Source of the DNA: an uncultured Anaerolineales bacterium
GTDB lineage: Bacteria > Chloroflexota > Anaerolineae > Anaerolineales > Villigracilaceae
DNA length: 37,002 nucleotides
NCBI GenBank assembly: GCA_949319575.1
Contig: CASGHD010000028.1
Span: forward strand, 1 to 37,002
Direction of reading: 5' to 3'
Each line of letters starts with the position of its first letter. Positions within the stretch are counted from its first letter, which is position 1. The notes beneath the pieces are model-generated. The model was not told the origin of the DNA. It did no database searches and saw only the letters and a list, made by a program, of their open reading frames with translations. Below are positions 23,635 through 31,241 of this stretch, one piece after another. Made by a program: the position numbers and the translations under genes.

Positions 23635-24337
23635 GGAGAAACTTGCATTAGTCACTGGCGGCGCGCATCGTTTGGGGAAATCTTTTGCGCTGACTCTTGC
23701 CCGCCTCGGATACGACATCGTCCTTCATTATCATTCGGCTGTGGAAGAAGCGCGTCAGACGCAGGGGGAGCTTGAGTCGCTCAACTGCCGCGTTATCCTA
23801 GCCCCAGCCGACCTCACTCAACCTGCCGAGATCCAATCTCTAGTCTCTAATCTCCAATCTCTTGACGTGTTAGTCAACTCCGCCGCCTTCATGCCCAGCG
23901 GAAATGTCGAATCGCTTCCTCTCGAAACATGGGACACGACTCTCGACCTCAACCTCCGCGCGCCGTTTTTGCTCGCGCAAGAGTGCGCCAAGAAAATGAC
24001 CGCTGGCGGACTCATCGTCAACATCACGGACGTTGGCGCGCAAAAAGCATGGAGCAGGTATCCGTCGTACACCGTAAGCAAAGCCGCGCTCGAATCGTTG
24101 ACGAAAATTCTCGCCCGCGCGCTCGCGCCGAAGATTCGCGTCAACGCCATCGCGCCGGGCTTGGTCTTGCAATCGGACATTGTCCCTGCTGAAGAGTGGG
24201 AGAGGTTGATTAGCCGCGTCCCGCTCAAACGTCCCGCGCGAAGCGAAGAGGTTGCATCCGCTCTCGAATTTTTAATCAAGAACGAGTATATTACCGGTCA
24301 AACGATTGTTGTGGATGGGGGTTATTCTTTGATATAA
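23633..24337 (+). CDS. SDR-family oxidoreductase, PTR1/FolM-like pteridine reductase
   Basis: This 234-residue NADPH-type short-chain dehydrogenase has the nucleotide loop TGGAHRLG (8-15), the TGxxxRLG form of pteridine reductases rather than the usual TGxxxGIG. The catalytic residues are D134 (NITD in place of serine), Y147 and K151. The D-13-Y-4-K spacing is that of PTR1, where Asp replaces the SDR serine. It may reduce dihydropterins (dihydrobiopterin, dihydromonapterin or dihydrofolate). Residues about 67-76 (EIQSLVSNLQ) are encoded by a heptamer repeat array. No Shine-Dalgarno is present because the octamer array reaches the ATG. A generic SDR role remains possible. Confidence 0.82.
   Translation: MEKLALVTGGAHRLGKSFALTLARLGYDIVLHYHSAVEEARQTQGELESLNCRVILAPADLTQPAEIQSLVSNLQSLDVLVNSAAFMPSGNVESLPLETWDTTLDLNLRAPFLLAQECAKKMTAGGLIVNITDVGAQKAWSRYPSYTVSKAALESLTKILARALAPKIRVNAIAPGLVLQSDIVPAEEWERLISRVPLKRPARSEEVASALEFLIKNEYITGQTIVVDGGYSLI
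23833..23860. repeat. Heptamer repeat array inside the SDR gene
   Basis: Four 7-bp units (CCAATCT, CTAGTCT, CTAATCT, CCAATCT) run in frame through a surface helix region. The same unit family occurs at 26367-26422 ahead of the prenyltransferase gene. Confidence 0.8.
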
Positions 24338-24340
24338 GCC

Positions 24341-24403
24341 GACGATAGACCATTGACCGCGGACGATCCATCGTCCATCGTCCATCGTCCATCGTCTATG
24401 GTC
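24341..24403. repeat. Heptamer repeat array with inversion, SDR to DinB-like gap
   Basis: Nine 7-bp units occur: GACGATA, GACCATT, GACCGCG, GACGATC, then four CATCGTC and TATGGTC. The second half is the complement of the first, so it can fold on itself. It fills the gap after the SDR stop. Confidence 0.88.
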
Positions 24404-24422
24404 AACCTGATTGGAGGATCGC

Positions 24423-24893
24423 ATGTCCGAAATAAACGAACTCACAGACAAACTAAAATCCGAAGGTGAAAAATTTTATTCACTCTTCGCAGGCTTGAGC
24501 GACGAGCAATGGCAGGCGGAGGTCTACACCGAAGGCGAGACGTGGAGCATCCGCAATGTGCTTTCACACTTCGTCACCTCCGAGCGCGGACTGGTGAAAC
24601 TGTTCGAACGAATCCGTACAACGGGCGAAGGCGCGTCGGAAGATTTCTCGATTGATCGTTATAACGCCACGCAACAAGAACGGACAAAAGATTTGCCGCC
24701 GCGCGATTTGCTGGAACAATACAAGGAAGTGCGATCAAACTCCGTCGCGTGGGTTGCGGGCTTGAAAGAAGAAGAACTGGAAATCGAGGGGCGGCATCCG
24801 TTCTTGGGCGTCGCCAAAATTCGTGACATGGTAAAACTGTTGTACGTCCATAATCAGAATCATTACCGTGATATGAAGAAGGTGATGAAGTAA
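24423..24893 (+). CDS. DinB-like four-helix-bundle protein
   Basis: This 156-residue DinB/YfiT-superfamily protein has KFYSLFAGLSDEQWQAEVY, the GETWSIRNVLSHFVTSERGL segment (with the first metal-binding His in LSHF) and the C-terminal pair of histidines in LLYVHNQNHYRDMKKV. These three histidine sites form the usual divalent metal centre. Members are thiol-transferase-like or stress proteins of mostly unknown substrate. ATG 24423 has GGAGG at ideal spacing and was chosen over an upstream TTG. It lies between two repeat arrays, and its neighbours are not functionally related in an obvious way. Confidence 0.85.
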   Translation: MSEINELTDKLKSEGEKFYSLFAGLSDEQWQAEVYTEGETWSIRNVLSHFVTSERGLVKLFERIRTTGEGASEDFSIDRYNATQQERTKDLPPRDLLEQYKEVRSNSVAWVAGLKEEELEIEGRHPFLGVAKIRDMVKLLYVHNQNHYRDMKKVMK

Positions 24894-24903
24894 GCGCGCG
24901 CAC

Positions 24904-24951
24904 GTAGACAAGTAAACACGTAGACAGGTAGACGCGTAAACAGGTAGACAC
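24904..24951. repeat. Octamer repeat array A3
   Basis: Six 8-bp units of the GTAGACAA/GTAAACAC type follow shortly after the DinB-like stop codon. A seventh degenerate unit may follow. Confidence 0.85.
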
Positions 24952-24967
24952 ATAGGCAAAGAGATAT

Positions 24968-25009
24968 GTAGCACGCAATACGCAGTATCTCGTACTACGT
25001 ACTGCGTAT
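24968..25009. repeat. Heptamer repeat array D1
   Basis: Six 7-bp units occur: GTAGCAC, GCAATAC, GCAGTAT, then CTCGTAC, TACGTAC, TGCGTAT, with an orientation switch in the middle. Read on the minus strand, it shares the 16-mer CTGCGTATTGCGTGCT with the array at 36424. Confidence 0.8.
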
Positions 25010-25040
25010 TTTGATCAGGCGCCATGGAAAGCAAACAATC

Positions 25041-26150
25041 ATGAACCTCCCACCTTTCAAACTCGAACGCTATTTTGCCAAATACGAATTCAATACTGAA
25101 TTCCTGATGTGTTCTTCCGACTGCGAAGCCATGCCCATCGCGGACTTGCTGGCTATGGAATCTGGCTCTGCTGAGAAGTTTCAACAGTCATGGCTCGGCT
25201 ATACCGAATCGCTTGGGCATCCCGCGTTACGAAAAGAGATCGCCAAAATTTACGAAACGATTCAACCCGAAGAAATTTTGGTCCACTCTGGCGCGGAGGA
25301 AGCGATCTTCCTCTTCATGCTCGCCGCGTTGAAAGAGAACGACCATGTCATCGTCCATGCGCCGCATTATCAATCGCTGAGCGAAGTGGCAAGAGGGATG
25401 GGGTGCATGGTCAGCCCCTGGCGGGCGCGTGAGGAAAACAACTGGTCGCTGGACTTGGACGAACTGCGTCACTTGATGCGTTCTACAACGAAGGCGATCA
25501 TCCTCAACACGCCGCATAACCCGACGGGGTATCTCATGTCGAAGTCCGATTTTGAAGCGGTGAACAAGTTTGCGCGGGAAAATAACCTACTGTTGTTCTG
25601 CGACGAGGTCTACCGCGAATCGGAATATGACCCGTCGCTTCGTCTCCCCGCTGGCGCGGACTTGGGCGACCATGCCGTCTCGCTGGGCGTCACATCCAAA
25701 ACCTACGGCTTGGCGGGTTTGCGGATCGGATGGATCGCGACGAAAAATAAAACAATTTACGAGAAAATGGCTGGACTGAAAGATTACACGACCATCTGCA
25801 ACTCCGCGCCGAGTGAATTTCTCGCCGAAGTCGCATTGCGGAATCGTCAGAAACTGATCGCGCGCAATGTGGGCATCATCAAGAGTAATCTCGAAATCGT
25901 TGACGATCTTTTTGACAGACATTCAGACTTGTTTGAATGGGTCCGTCCCGCCGCTGGCTCGATGGGATTTCCAAAGCTGTTGAAAGGCAACACCGAAGAT
26001 TTTTGCGACGATCTCGTAAAGAAATCGGGCGTCCTGCTTTTACCGGGTTCCATGTACGACGACTCCCGCAACCACTTCCGCATCGGGCTGGGGAGGAAGA
26101 ATCTCCCTCAAGCAGTTGAGCGGCTGGATGAATTCTTGAACAAAAATTAA
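25041..26150 (+). CDS. Class I/II PLP-dependent aminotransferase
   Basis: This 369-residue fold-type I aminotransferase has GYTESLGHPALRKEIA, EEILVHSGAEEAIFLFMLAAL, ILNTPHNPTGYL, NNLLLFCDEVYRESEY with the PLP-binding Asp and Tyr, SKTYGLAGLRIGW with the Schiff-base lysine, and FRIGLGRKNLPQAV near the end with the substrate-carboxylate-binding arginine. Amino donor and acceptor cannot be told; it resembles capreomycidine-synthase/aspartate-aminotransferase-like proteins of the AAT superfamily. ATG 25041 was chosen because the family N-terminus starts with MNLPPFKLERYFAKYEF. It is preceded by two repeat arrays and followed by a repeat-rich gap, so it may be a single transcription unit. Confidence 0.88.
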   Translation: MNLPPFKLERYFAKYEFNTEFLMCSSDCEAMPIADLLAMESGSAEKFQQSWLGYTESLGHPALRKEIAKIYETIQPEEILVHSGAEEAIFLFMLAALKENDHVIVHAPHYQSLSEVARGMGCMVSPWRAREENNWSLDLDELRHLMRSTTKAIILNTPHNPTGYLMSKSDFEAVNKFARENNLLLFCDEVYRESEYDPSLRLPAGADLGDHAVSLGVTSKTYGLAGLRIGWIATKNKTIYEKMAGLKDYTTICNSAPSEFLAEVALRNRQKLIARNVGIIKSNLEIVDDLFDRHSDLFEWVRPAAGSMGFPKLLKGNTEDFCDDLVKKSGVLLLPGSMYDDSRNHFRIGLGRKNLPQAVERLDEFLNKN

Positions 26151-26217
26151 CCGCCAAGCCCGCGAAGATTCTTGTTGTTTTATTATTACAGCGCAATGTT
26201 GCCGACGATGAAAACCA

Positions 26218-26287
26218 TCCACGAATGAAAAGCCACGAATAAGCGAATTGTTGGACCAATATTCGTGCATTCGTGAGAATTCGTGGA
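26218..26287. repeat. Inverted repeat of CCACGAAT type
   Basis: TCCACGAATG at 26218-26227 and a second CCACGAATAAGCGAATT face ATTCGTGCATTCGTG and AATTCGTGGAC on the right. It is an imperfect, long hairpin of a kind dispersed between genes. Confidence 0.6.
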
Positions 26288-26366
26288 CGGTTTACTCGGC
26301 TTATGCATCCGTTTACGAACTTTGCGCTTTAATATCACTCATCCTTTATCCTTCACTATTCAGTCT

Positions 26367-26422
26367 TGTATCTCCAGTCTCCAGTCTCTAATCTCCAATC
26401 TCCAATCGCTAACTCTCCAATT
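26367..26422. repeat. Heptamer repeat array abutting the prenyltransferase start
   Basis: Eight 7-bp units of the CCAGTCT/CTAATCT/CCAATCT type end three bases before the ATG at 26426. There is no Shine-Dalgarno in it. Confidence 0.85.
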
Positions 26423-26425
26423 CTC

Positions 26426-27283
26426 ATGTCCCTCCTCCGTCCCCTCCACCTCCTCCTCGCCGCGCTGACCTACGCCTTCGGCGCGAGCATCGCGGACTAT
26501 CTTGGTAAACCCTTTCTCGTGGCTCCGTTTTGGCTGGGCTTGCTTATGGTTCTTATCGCGCAAACAATCATGAGCCTTTTGCCGGAAGTCTTTCGTTTGG
26601 ATGCAGAACCTCTCCTTGAAAATGAAACTCGCTCCAAGCGACAAATCCTCCGCAACAATCTTCTCTACACATCGTTGGCATGTATCGTCATTTTTGCCTT
26701 GACCATATACATCCTATTCGCCAACAACACTCTCCCGCCTTTCACTTTCTACTTTCTACTCCTCTCCCTCGCCATTGTCTTCACCTACTCCATCCATCCC
26801 TTCCGCCTCGTCAATCGCGGCGCGGGAGAATTCCTTCTTGCCGTTCACCTCGCCTATGTGATCCCGTCCATTGCGTTCACGCTTCAAGCGGATGAAACGC
26901 ACCGCTTCCTCGCCCTGACCATTCCGCTGACCTGCCTCGCATTCGCGTATTTCATCGTGAGGAACTTTCAATCCTTCGCGCAAGACCAAAAATACAATCG
27001 CGTCACATTTCTCACGCGGCTGGGTTGGGAACGCGCCATGCCGTTGCATCATCTGTTTGTTCTGTTCGCATATTTATTCTTCGCCATGTCGCCCCTTTTC
27101 GGGCTGTCGCTTTTGTTGATCGGGCCTGTGTTCCTCACACTACCTTTTGCGCTCTTTCAAATTTACCTCCTGCGCAACATCAGCCTCGGAGTCAAACCAA
27201 ACTGGACTCTCCTCCACGCCACCGCGCTCGCAGTCTTCGGACTCACCGCCTACTTTTTGACCCTCACCTTCTGGCTCCGCTAA
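26426..27283 (+). CDS. UbiA-family prenyltransferase-like membrane protein
   Basis: This 285-residue protein has seven to nine hydrophobic helices. The segments FRLVNRGAGEFLLAVHLAYVIPS, YNRVTFLTRLGWERAMPLHHL and the final LLHATALAVFGLTAYFLTL follow the order of UbiA/MenA enzymes (R-G-x-G-E, then G-x-x-R-A). The first Asp-rich motif, usually NDxxDxxxD, is hard to see; only ASIADYLGKP and VFRLDAEPLLENE are near the right place, so activity is uncertain. It may attach a prenyl chain in quinone or lipid synthesis. ATG 26426 is preceded by a repeat array with no ribosome site. The upstream part of the open frame is array-derived. moeA follows after 37 bp. Confidence 0.6.
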   Translation: MSLLRPLHLLLAALTYAFGASIADYLGKPFLVAPFWLGLLMVLIAQTIMSLLPEVFRLDAEPLLENETRSKRQILRNNLLYTSLACIVIFALTIYILFANNTLPPFTFYFLLLSLAIVFTYSIHPFRLVNRGAGEFLLAVHLAYVIPSIAFTLQADETHRFLALTIPLTCLAFAYFIVRNFQSFAQDQKYNRVTFLTRLGWERAMPLHHLFVLFAYLFFAMSPLFGLSLLLIGPVFLTLPFALFQIYLLRNISLGVKPNWTLLHATALAVFGLTAYFLTLTFWLR

Positions 27284-27317
27284 CTTTTGACTTGCGACCT
27301 TCAACTTTTGACCGAGA
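27283..27317. repeat. Heptamer repeat array between prenyltransferase gene and moeA
   Basis: Five 7-bp units begin with AC (ACTTTTG, ACTTGCG, ACCTTCA, ACTTTTG, ACCGAGA). They start at the last base of the upstream stop codon and end four bases before the moeA ATG. Confidence 0.7.
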
Positions 27318-27320
27318 AAA

Positions 27321-28631
27321 ATGCCCCAATTCCTGACTCTCCTCCCTCCCGACGAAGCCCGCGCCCTCCTACTCTCGCATCTCCCCGCAGGGACAGTTGA
27401 TTCTGAACCTGTCAGCGTTACCGCCTCCTTGAATCGGACTCTCGCAGATGACATCCACGCGCCGCACCCATTGCCTCAGTTTGAGCGCTCAACCGTGGAC
27501 GGCTTCGCCGTTCGCGCAAGAGACACATTCGGCGCATCCGATTCACAGCCCGCGTATCTGACTCTCATCGGCGAAGCGCCAATGGGCGACGCGCCAGCGT
27601 TTGAAATTGGCGCGGGTCAGTGCGCATTGATCCACACCGGCGGCATGTTGCCGAACGGCGCGGACGCGGTGGTGATGTTGGAATATACGCAACAAATTGT
27701 AGGGGCGGGGTCTCCCCGCCCAAATGAAATAATTTATAAAACGGGGCGAAAGGATCTTGCCACTACGAAAACCGAAATCGAAATCTTCCGCGCGATGGCG
27801 GAGGGGGAGAACATCATCCGTGTGGGGGAGGATGTGGCTGAGGGTCAGGCGATCCTGCCGCAAGGTCGGGTGATGCGTCCCGCCGAGATTGGCGGATTGC
27901 TCGCGCTGGGCATCACCTCCGCGCGCGTGAGCAGATTCGTCAAAGTGGGGATCATATCCACAGGTGATGAAATTATCTCACCGGAAGAATCTCCCAAGCC
28001 TGGTCAAGTGCGTGATGTCAACTCGTATACGTTGTCCGCGCTGGTCGAGAAAAGCGGGGGCGTGGCAAAACGTTATGGGATTATCCGCGACCAGTTCGAG
28101 GCGTTGAAAGACGCGGCGGCGGAGGCGTTATCCGAATGTGACGTGATCGTCGTCACCGCCGGTTCATCCGCCTCCACGCGCGACATGACCGCCGACGTGA
28201 TCCGCTCGTTGGGCGAGCCCGGTGTTCTCGCGCATGGAATCAACACCCGCCCCGGCAAACCAACAATTTTGGGCGTGTGCAATGGTAAGGCTGTCATCGG
28301 ATTGCCCGGCAACCCCGTCAGCGCGTTGGTGAATGGATATTTATTCGTCGCGCCGGTGATTGAAAAGTTGTTGGGAACACTGCCAAGACCGATACCAACC
28401 GTGCTTGCGCGGCTCACAGTAAATTTGCCGTCGCAGGCAGGTCGTGAAGATTGGTGGCCCGTGAACATTACCGTCAATCCTCAATCGTCAATCGTCAAGT
28501 ACGAGGCTGACCCCATTTTCGGAAAATCAAATTTGATCTTTACCCTAGCAAACGCGGACGGTTTGTTGCGAATCCCGCCCGATGCAGCTGGGCTGGGCGC
28601 GGGCGAGGTGGTCGAGGTGATGTTGTTATGA
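27321..28631 (+). CDS. moeA: MoeA, molybdopterin molybdotransferase, with in-frame insertion
   Basis: This 436-residue MoeA inserts molybdate into adenylylated molybdopterin. Domains in order are LPPDEARALLLSHL at the N-terminus, QFERSTVDGFAVRARDTFGA, CALIHTGGMLPNGADAVVMLEYT, AEGENIIRVGEDVAEGQAIL and VGIISTGDEIISPEESPKPGQVRDVNSY. The MoCF domain follows with DVIVVTAGSSASTRDMTADVI, and then GKPTILGVCNGKAVIGLPGNPVSALV. Residues about 127-148 (GAGSPRPNEIIYKTGRKDLA) are extra relative to the family; their first part is encoded by a GGGCGGGG palindrome. A heptamer array at 28473-28500 encodes TVNPQSSIVK near the C-terminal beta domain. A strong terminator follows. Other molybdenum cofactor genes are not in the window. 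Confidence 0.95.
   Translation: MPQFLTLLPPDEARALLLSHLPAGTVDSEPVSVTASLNRTLADDIHAPHPLPQFERSTVDGFAVRARDTFGASDSQPAYLTLIGEAPMGDAPAFEIGAGQCALIHTGGMLPNGADAVVMLEYTQQIVGAGSPRPNEIIYKTGRKDLATTKTEIEIFRAMAEGENIIRVGEDVAEGQAILPQGRVMRPAEIGGLLALGITSARVSRFVKVGIISTGDEIISPEESPKPGQVRDVNSYTLSALVEKSGGVAKRYGIIRDQFEALKDAAAEALSECDVIVVTAGSSASTRDMTADVIRSLGEPGVLAHGINTRPGKPTILGVCNGKAVIGLPGNPVSALVNGYLFVAPVIEKLLGTLPRPIPTVLARLTVNLPSQAGREDWWPVNITVNPQSSIVKYEADPIFGKSNLIFTLANADGLLRIPPDAAGLGAGEVVEVMLL
27703..27721. repeat. GC-rich palindrome inserted in moeA
   Basis: GGGCGGGG and CCCCGCCC are separated by TCT, in frame in moeA at residues about 128-134, followed by a stretch foreign to the family. Confidence 0.8.
28473..28500. 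repeat. Heptamer repeat array inside moeA
   Basis: Four 7-bp units (GTCAATC, CTCAATC, GTCAATC, GTCAAGT) are translated in frame near the C-terminus of MoeA. Confidence 0.75.
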
Positions 28632-28644
28632 TCTTCCCGAAATA

Positions 28645-28675
28645 GAAAAAGCCACGCCAGCGGCGTGGCTTTTTC
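28645..28675. terminator. Rho-independent terminator after moeA
   Basis: GCCACGCC pairs with GGCGTGGC across a 3-base loop, with an A-tract on the left and TTTTTC on the right; it can work in both directions. It ends the plus-strand moeA run. Confidence 0.88.
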
Positions 28676-28693
28676 TCTCCGTCACTGGGTTCC

Positions 28694-29196
28694 TCAGCGA
28701 CGGATCAACCCGACGATGAAGATCAGCGCCGCCGCCGACAACGGCGACGAGCAGGCTTTGCAGATTGAAACCTGACACCTTGTTTTTGACCAAAATGGGC
28801 TACATCTCATCGGGCTGTCGGGTTGCTCGTCAGGTTCGCGGGGCTGAAGCCGCCTGATTTCGACAAGCTCAATCCAAGGCTCAGCGCATGGAAGCCATTT
28901 CGACAGGCTCAATGCGACGCCTACGGGCTGGCGCAACCAGTCCGCTTCAACGGGCTTTCACGAACTGAGGTGGTTGTCGAGTTTATCGAGACACAGGGCT
29001 TTAGCCCGATGGGACAGCGAAGCCTCAAGTTTTTCTCGCGCAACGTTTAATGACCTGTAGCCTATTTTGCGCAAAATTTAGGTGTCACGCCTTGCGCGCC
29101 GAGCCAGCCGCCGAGGAACGCGCCGATGATGCCAACGATGATGTTGGCGATCCAGCCTGCCAATGCGCCGAAGAAGAGCCATGCAAGAATATTCAT
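28694..29196 (-). pseudogene. GlsB/YeaQ/YmgE-family membrane protein, disrupted by an inserted element
   Basis: From ATG 29196 the frame gives MNILAWLFFGALAGWIANII, then a GIIGAFLGGWLGAQGVT stretch, the first half of a GlsB/YeaQ (transglycosylase-associated) protein, and then stops at 29062 inside foreign sequence. The second half resumes at about 28773 with GFNLQSLLVAVVGG and ends, after a one-base frameshift, with ALIFIVGLIRR and a stop at 28694. Removing the ~313-bp insert restores GVTGFN in frame. About 14 residues between GWIA and N are also missing compared with the intact paralogue 52 bp upstream (29248-29502). It was therefore a tandem duplicate of that gene that decayed. Confidence 0.75.
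28774..29086. mobile_element. ~313-bp MITE-like element with terminal inverted repeats
   Basis: The left end has GACACCT, TTTTG, CAAAAT, GGGCTACA in order over 28774-28804. The right end has the complementary TGTAGCC, ATTTTG, CAAAA, AGGTGTC over 29056-29086, so about 23 of 31 end positions agree. Inside are short direct copies of TTTCGACAAGCTCAAT / TTTCGACAGGCTCAAT (28857 and 28897). No transposase is encoded. It lies inside a GlsB-type reading frame that is restored when the element is removed. Confidence 0.65.
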
Positions 29197-29247
29197 GTGA
29201 GCCCCGTTTGATTGGATTATTGCACAAGCGACATTGACGCGTTGCTG

Positions 29248-29502
29248 CTATCCTCGTCGAATCAGCCCCATCGCCCCGATCATCACAACCGCGCCGCCGA
29301 CTGCCACTAAAAATCCGATCACGCTAAACCCCACAGGGACAGCCATCCCCAGCGTGTTCATGATCCCCGCGCCGATGAACGCGCCGAGAATGCCTACGAC
29401 AATATTCGCCACAGGTCCCATCTTGCGATTCTTGCCCGTAAGAATACTGGCGACCCACCCCGCCAGCGCCCCGAATATTAACCATGCGATGAATGTGATC
29501 AT
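29248..29502 (-). CDS. GlsB/YeaQ/YmgE-family membrane protein (intact copy)
   Basis: This 84-residue, three-helix membrane protein has ITFIAWLIFGALAGWVASIL, MGPVANIVVGILGAFIGAGI and VIGFLVAVGGAVVMIGAMGLI, ending with the typical basic RRG. The GALAGWVAS and NIVVGILGAFIG motifs define the transglycosylase-associated/GlsB family. Members are stress-induced in several bacteria; the molecular role is not known. ATG 29502 has GGAGG five bases ahead. A decayed tandem copy lies directly downstream. Confidence 0.9.
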   Translation of the reverse strand: MITFIAWLIFGALAGWVASILTGKNRKMGPVANIVVGILGAFIGAGIMNTLGMAVPVGFSVIGFLVAVGGAVVMIGAMGLIRRG

Positions 29503-29533
29503 TTGTGCCTCCAGAAATTAGATTTTGGAACTT

Positions 29534-29599
29534 TTAACCGCGAAGCGCGCTAAGTCCGCCAGGAAAACCTTTTAAAACCTTCGCGTTCTCTGCGGTTAA
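29534..29599. repeat. Inverted repeat with TTAACCGCGAAG-type arms
   Basis: TTAACCGCGAAGCGCGC at the left faces CTTCGCGTTCTCTGCGGTTAA at the right, with AAAACCTTTTAAAACC in the loop. Related wording (CGCGCTTTGCGGTTAA) occurs near 3195-3210, so it is a dispersed intergenic repeat. A second repeat-like stretch of CTGATT/AATCAGCG pieces follows at 29650-29720. No gene is seen in 29503-29749. Confidence 0.65.
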
Positions 29600-29749
29600 T
29601 GCTCTTTTGTATCATCCGAGTTGATTACCTTACACTTTCAAAATCAGGACGCTGATTCACGCTGAAAACGCGGATTTTCCCCTTTTGCATCAGCGAAATC
29701 AGCGTTTATCCGCGCCTCAAAACCATTGTAAGATAATCGGTCATCCGAG

Positions 29750-31180
29750 TTAGACATAAAGGTCATTAAAGTAATTTATCAGGAAGTGATTGCATAATTC
29801 ATCGGGCAAATTATCCAACACCTCGTTGATGAACGCCATCTCAGTGGGAAGTTCTGCGCCAGACAAACCCGCGCTGGCGGCGAGTTGACTGAACGCCGCC
29901 TCAGGGTCTGGGCTTTGCAACGCGCCCGCGATCATGCTCTGGATCGCGTCAGAATCGATGGGCGGTTTCGATCGTACGATCTCGACGCACTCTTTCAGGT
30001 CTTTCAGAAGCAGATCGGCGTTGTCAGCATTCCCCTGGCTGACCGAGATATGCAAGTTGCGCGGCGTGAGGGGCGTGGAGAACTGCCCCTGCAAATACCA
30101 GCCGCGCTTGCTCATCTCATCCGCCAGTTGATAGACGTTCATCGAATCGGACGCGAAGGAAAACATGCTCATGGCGGGTTTGCCCAATACGTACAAGCCG
30201 TCCATGGCGTTGATCCCGTCGATCAATTTTTTCGTGGCATCTTGCGCTTTTTGAATGATCTTTTTATAACCCGCTTCGCCCAGGAAGTTCAAGACCGCCC
30301 AAGCCCCCGCCATCGGTCCGCCAGATTTGGAGCTTAACACGGTTGGATTAATTAATGTATAACCAGTCGTGTCCGTACACGCAAAAATTTGATATTTGCG
30401 AATGGACTTGTCGCGATACATGATCACCGAACAACCCTTGGCGGCATACCCGTATTTGTGCAAATCCGTTGAAATGGATGTGACGCCCTCCACTATAAAA
30501 TCAAAATCGGGGACGTCATAGCCCATTTTCCGCATGAACGAAAGATGTAATCCGCCTACGCATCCATCCACGTGAAATAACAAATTATGTCTTTTCGCAA
30601 TCGTACCGATCTCTTTGATCGGGTCAATCAACCCTTGCGAATAACTTGGGGCAGAGGCGACCAATAAAATGGTGTTTTCATTGATGGCGCTTTCCACGTC
30701 GCTGGCGCGGACGGTAAACGTTTCCGGGTCAAGGTCAACCACCACTGGCTTGACGCATAAATAATGCGCGGCTTTATGGAATGCGGCATGGGCATTCTTT
30801 GGCAGGATCATTTCAGGATGTGTGACGCGCGGTTTTTCAACTCGCGCTTTGTCTCGCGCAGATTTGACCGCCAGCATAATGGATTCCGTTCCGCCGCTCG
30901 TCAGATGACCGACCGCATTGGGATCGCCGCGCAACAAATTGATAACCATTCGCGCGACATCGGTTTCCAATTTCAGGATGGACGGAAAGACAGAGGGGTC
31001 GAGTCCGTTTTCGCTCAAGAACGATAAGTACGCCTCTTTCGTGACCTCGGCTGGATCTTCCCCCGCGTCATAAACGTAACACCAGACCTTTCCGTTCTTC
31101 CAATCCATGTCTCGCGCTTTGAACGCTTGCAGTGTGGACAATATCTCTTGCTTTGATAAACCTGTTTGTGGGATGTGCAA
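29750..31180 (-). CDS. PLP-dependent decarboxylase family, sphingosine-1-phosphate-lyase-like
   Basis: This 476-residue fold-type I PLP enzyme is of the group II decarboxylase/S1P-lyase branch. Segments include VGHLTSGGTESIMLAVKSARD (90-110), MILPKNAHAAFHKAAHYL, LFHVDGCVGGLHLSFMRKMG with the PLP-binding Asp, and the Schiff-base lysine K242 in STDLHKYGYAAKGCSVIMYR. DLHKYGYAAKG is much closer to S1P lyase than to glutamate decarboxylase. The likely reaction is retro-aldol cleavage of a long-chain base phosphate or decarboxylation of an amino acid; the sequence does not decide. The start is TTG 31180, supported by AAGGAG six bases ahead and the absence of a better ATG. Confidence 0.82.
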   Translation of the reverse strand: MHIPQTGLSKQEILSTLQAFKARDMDWKNGKVWCYVYDAGEDPAEVTKEAYLSFLSENGLDPSVFPSILKLETDVARMVINLLRGDPNAVGHLTSGGTESIMLAVKSARDKARVEKPRVTHPEMILPKNAHAAFHKAAHYLCVKPVVVDLDPETFTVRASDVESAINENTILLVASAPSYSQGLIDPIKEIGTIAKRHNLLFHVDGCVGGLHLSFMRKMGYDVPDFDFIVEGVTSISTDLHKYGYAAKGCSVIMYRDKSIRKYQIFACTDTTGYTLINPTVLSSKSGGPMAGAWAVLNFLGEAGYKKIIQKAQDATKKLIDGINAMDGLYVLGKPAMSMFSFASDSMNVYQLADEMSKRGWYLQGQFSTPLTPRNLHISVSQGNADNADLLLKDLKECVEIVRSKPPIDSDAIQSMIAGALQSPDPEAAFSQLAASAGLSGAELPTEMAFINEVLDNLPDELCNHFLINYFNDLYV

Positions 31181-31241
31181 CGCAGACTCCTTGAAGCAGA
31201 TGAATTCTTTCGACGAATTATACTTTGGCGTATCGCTACCT

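Larger units (their letters stand above)
26151..26425. other. Repeat-filled gap ahead of the prenyltransferase gene
   Basis: No gene is seen. The gap holds CGCGAAG-type repeat remnants (near 26155-26175), an inverted repeat based on CCACGAATG/ATTCGTGG (26218-26287) and a heptamer array that runs to the next start codon. Confidence 0.6.

Noticed and set aside
28823..29050. 75-codon open frame on the plus strand
   Set aside because: It lies wholly inside the inverted-end element and is built from repeats such as TTTCGACAGGCTCAAT; no start signal or family similarity.
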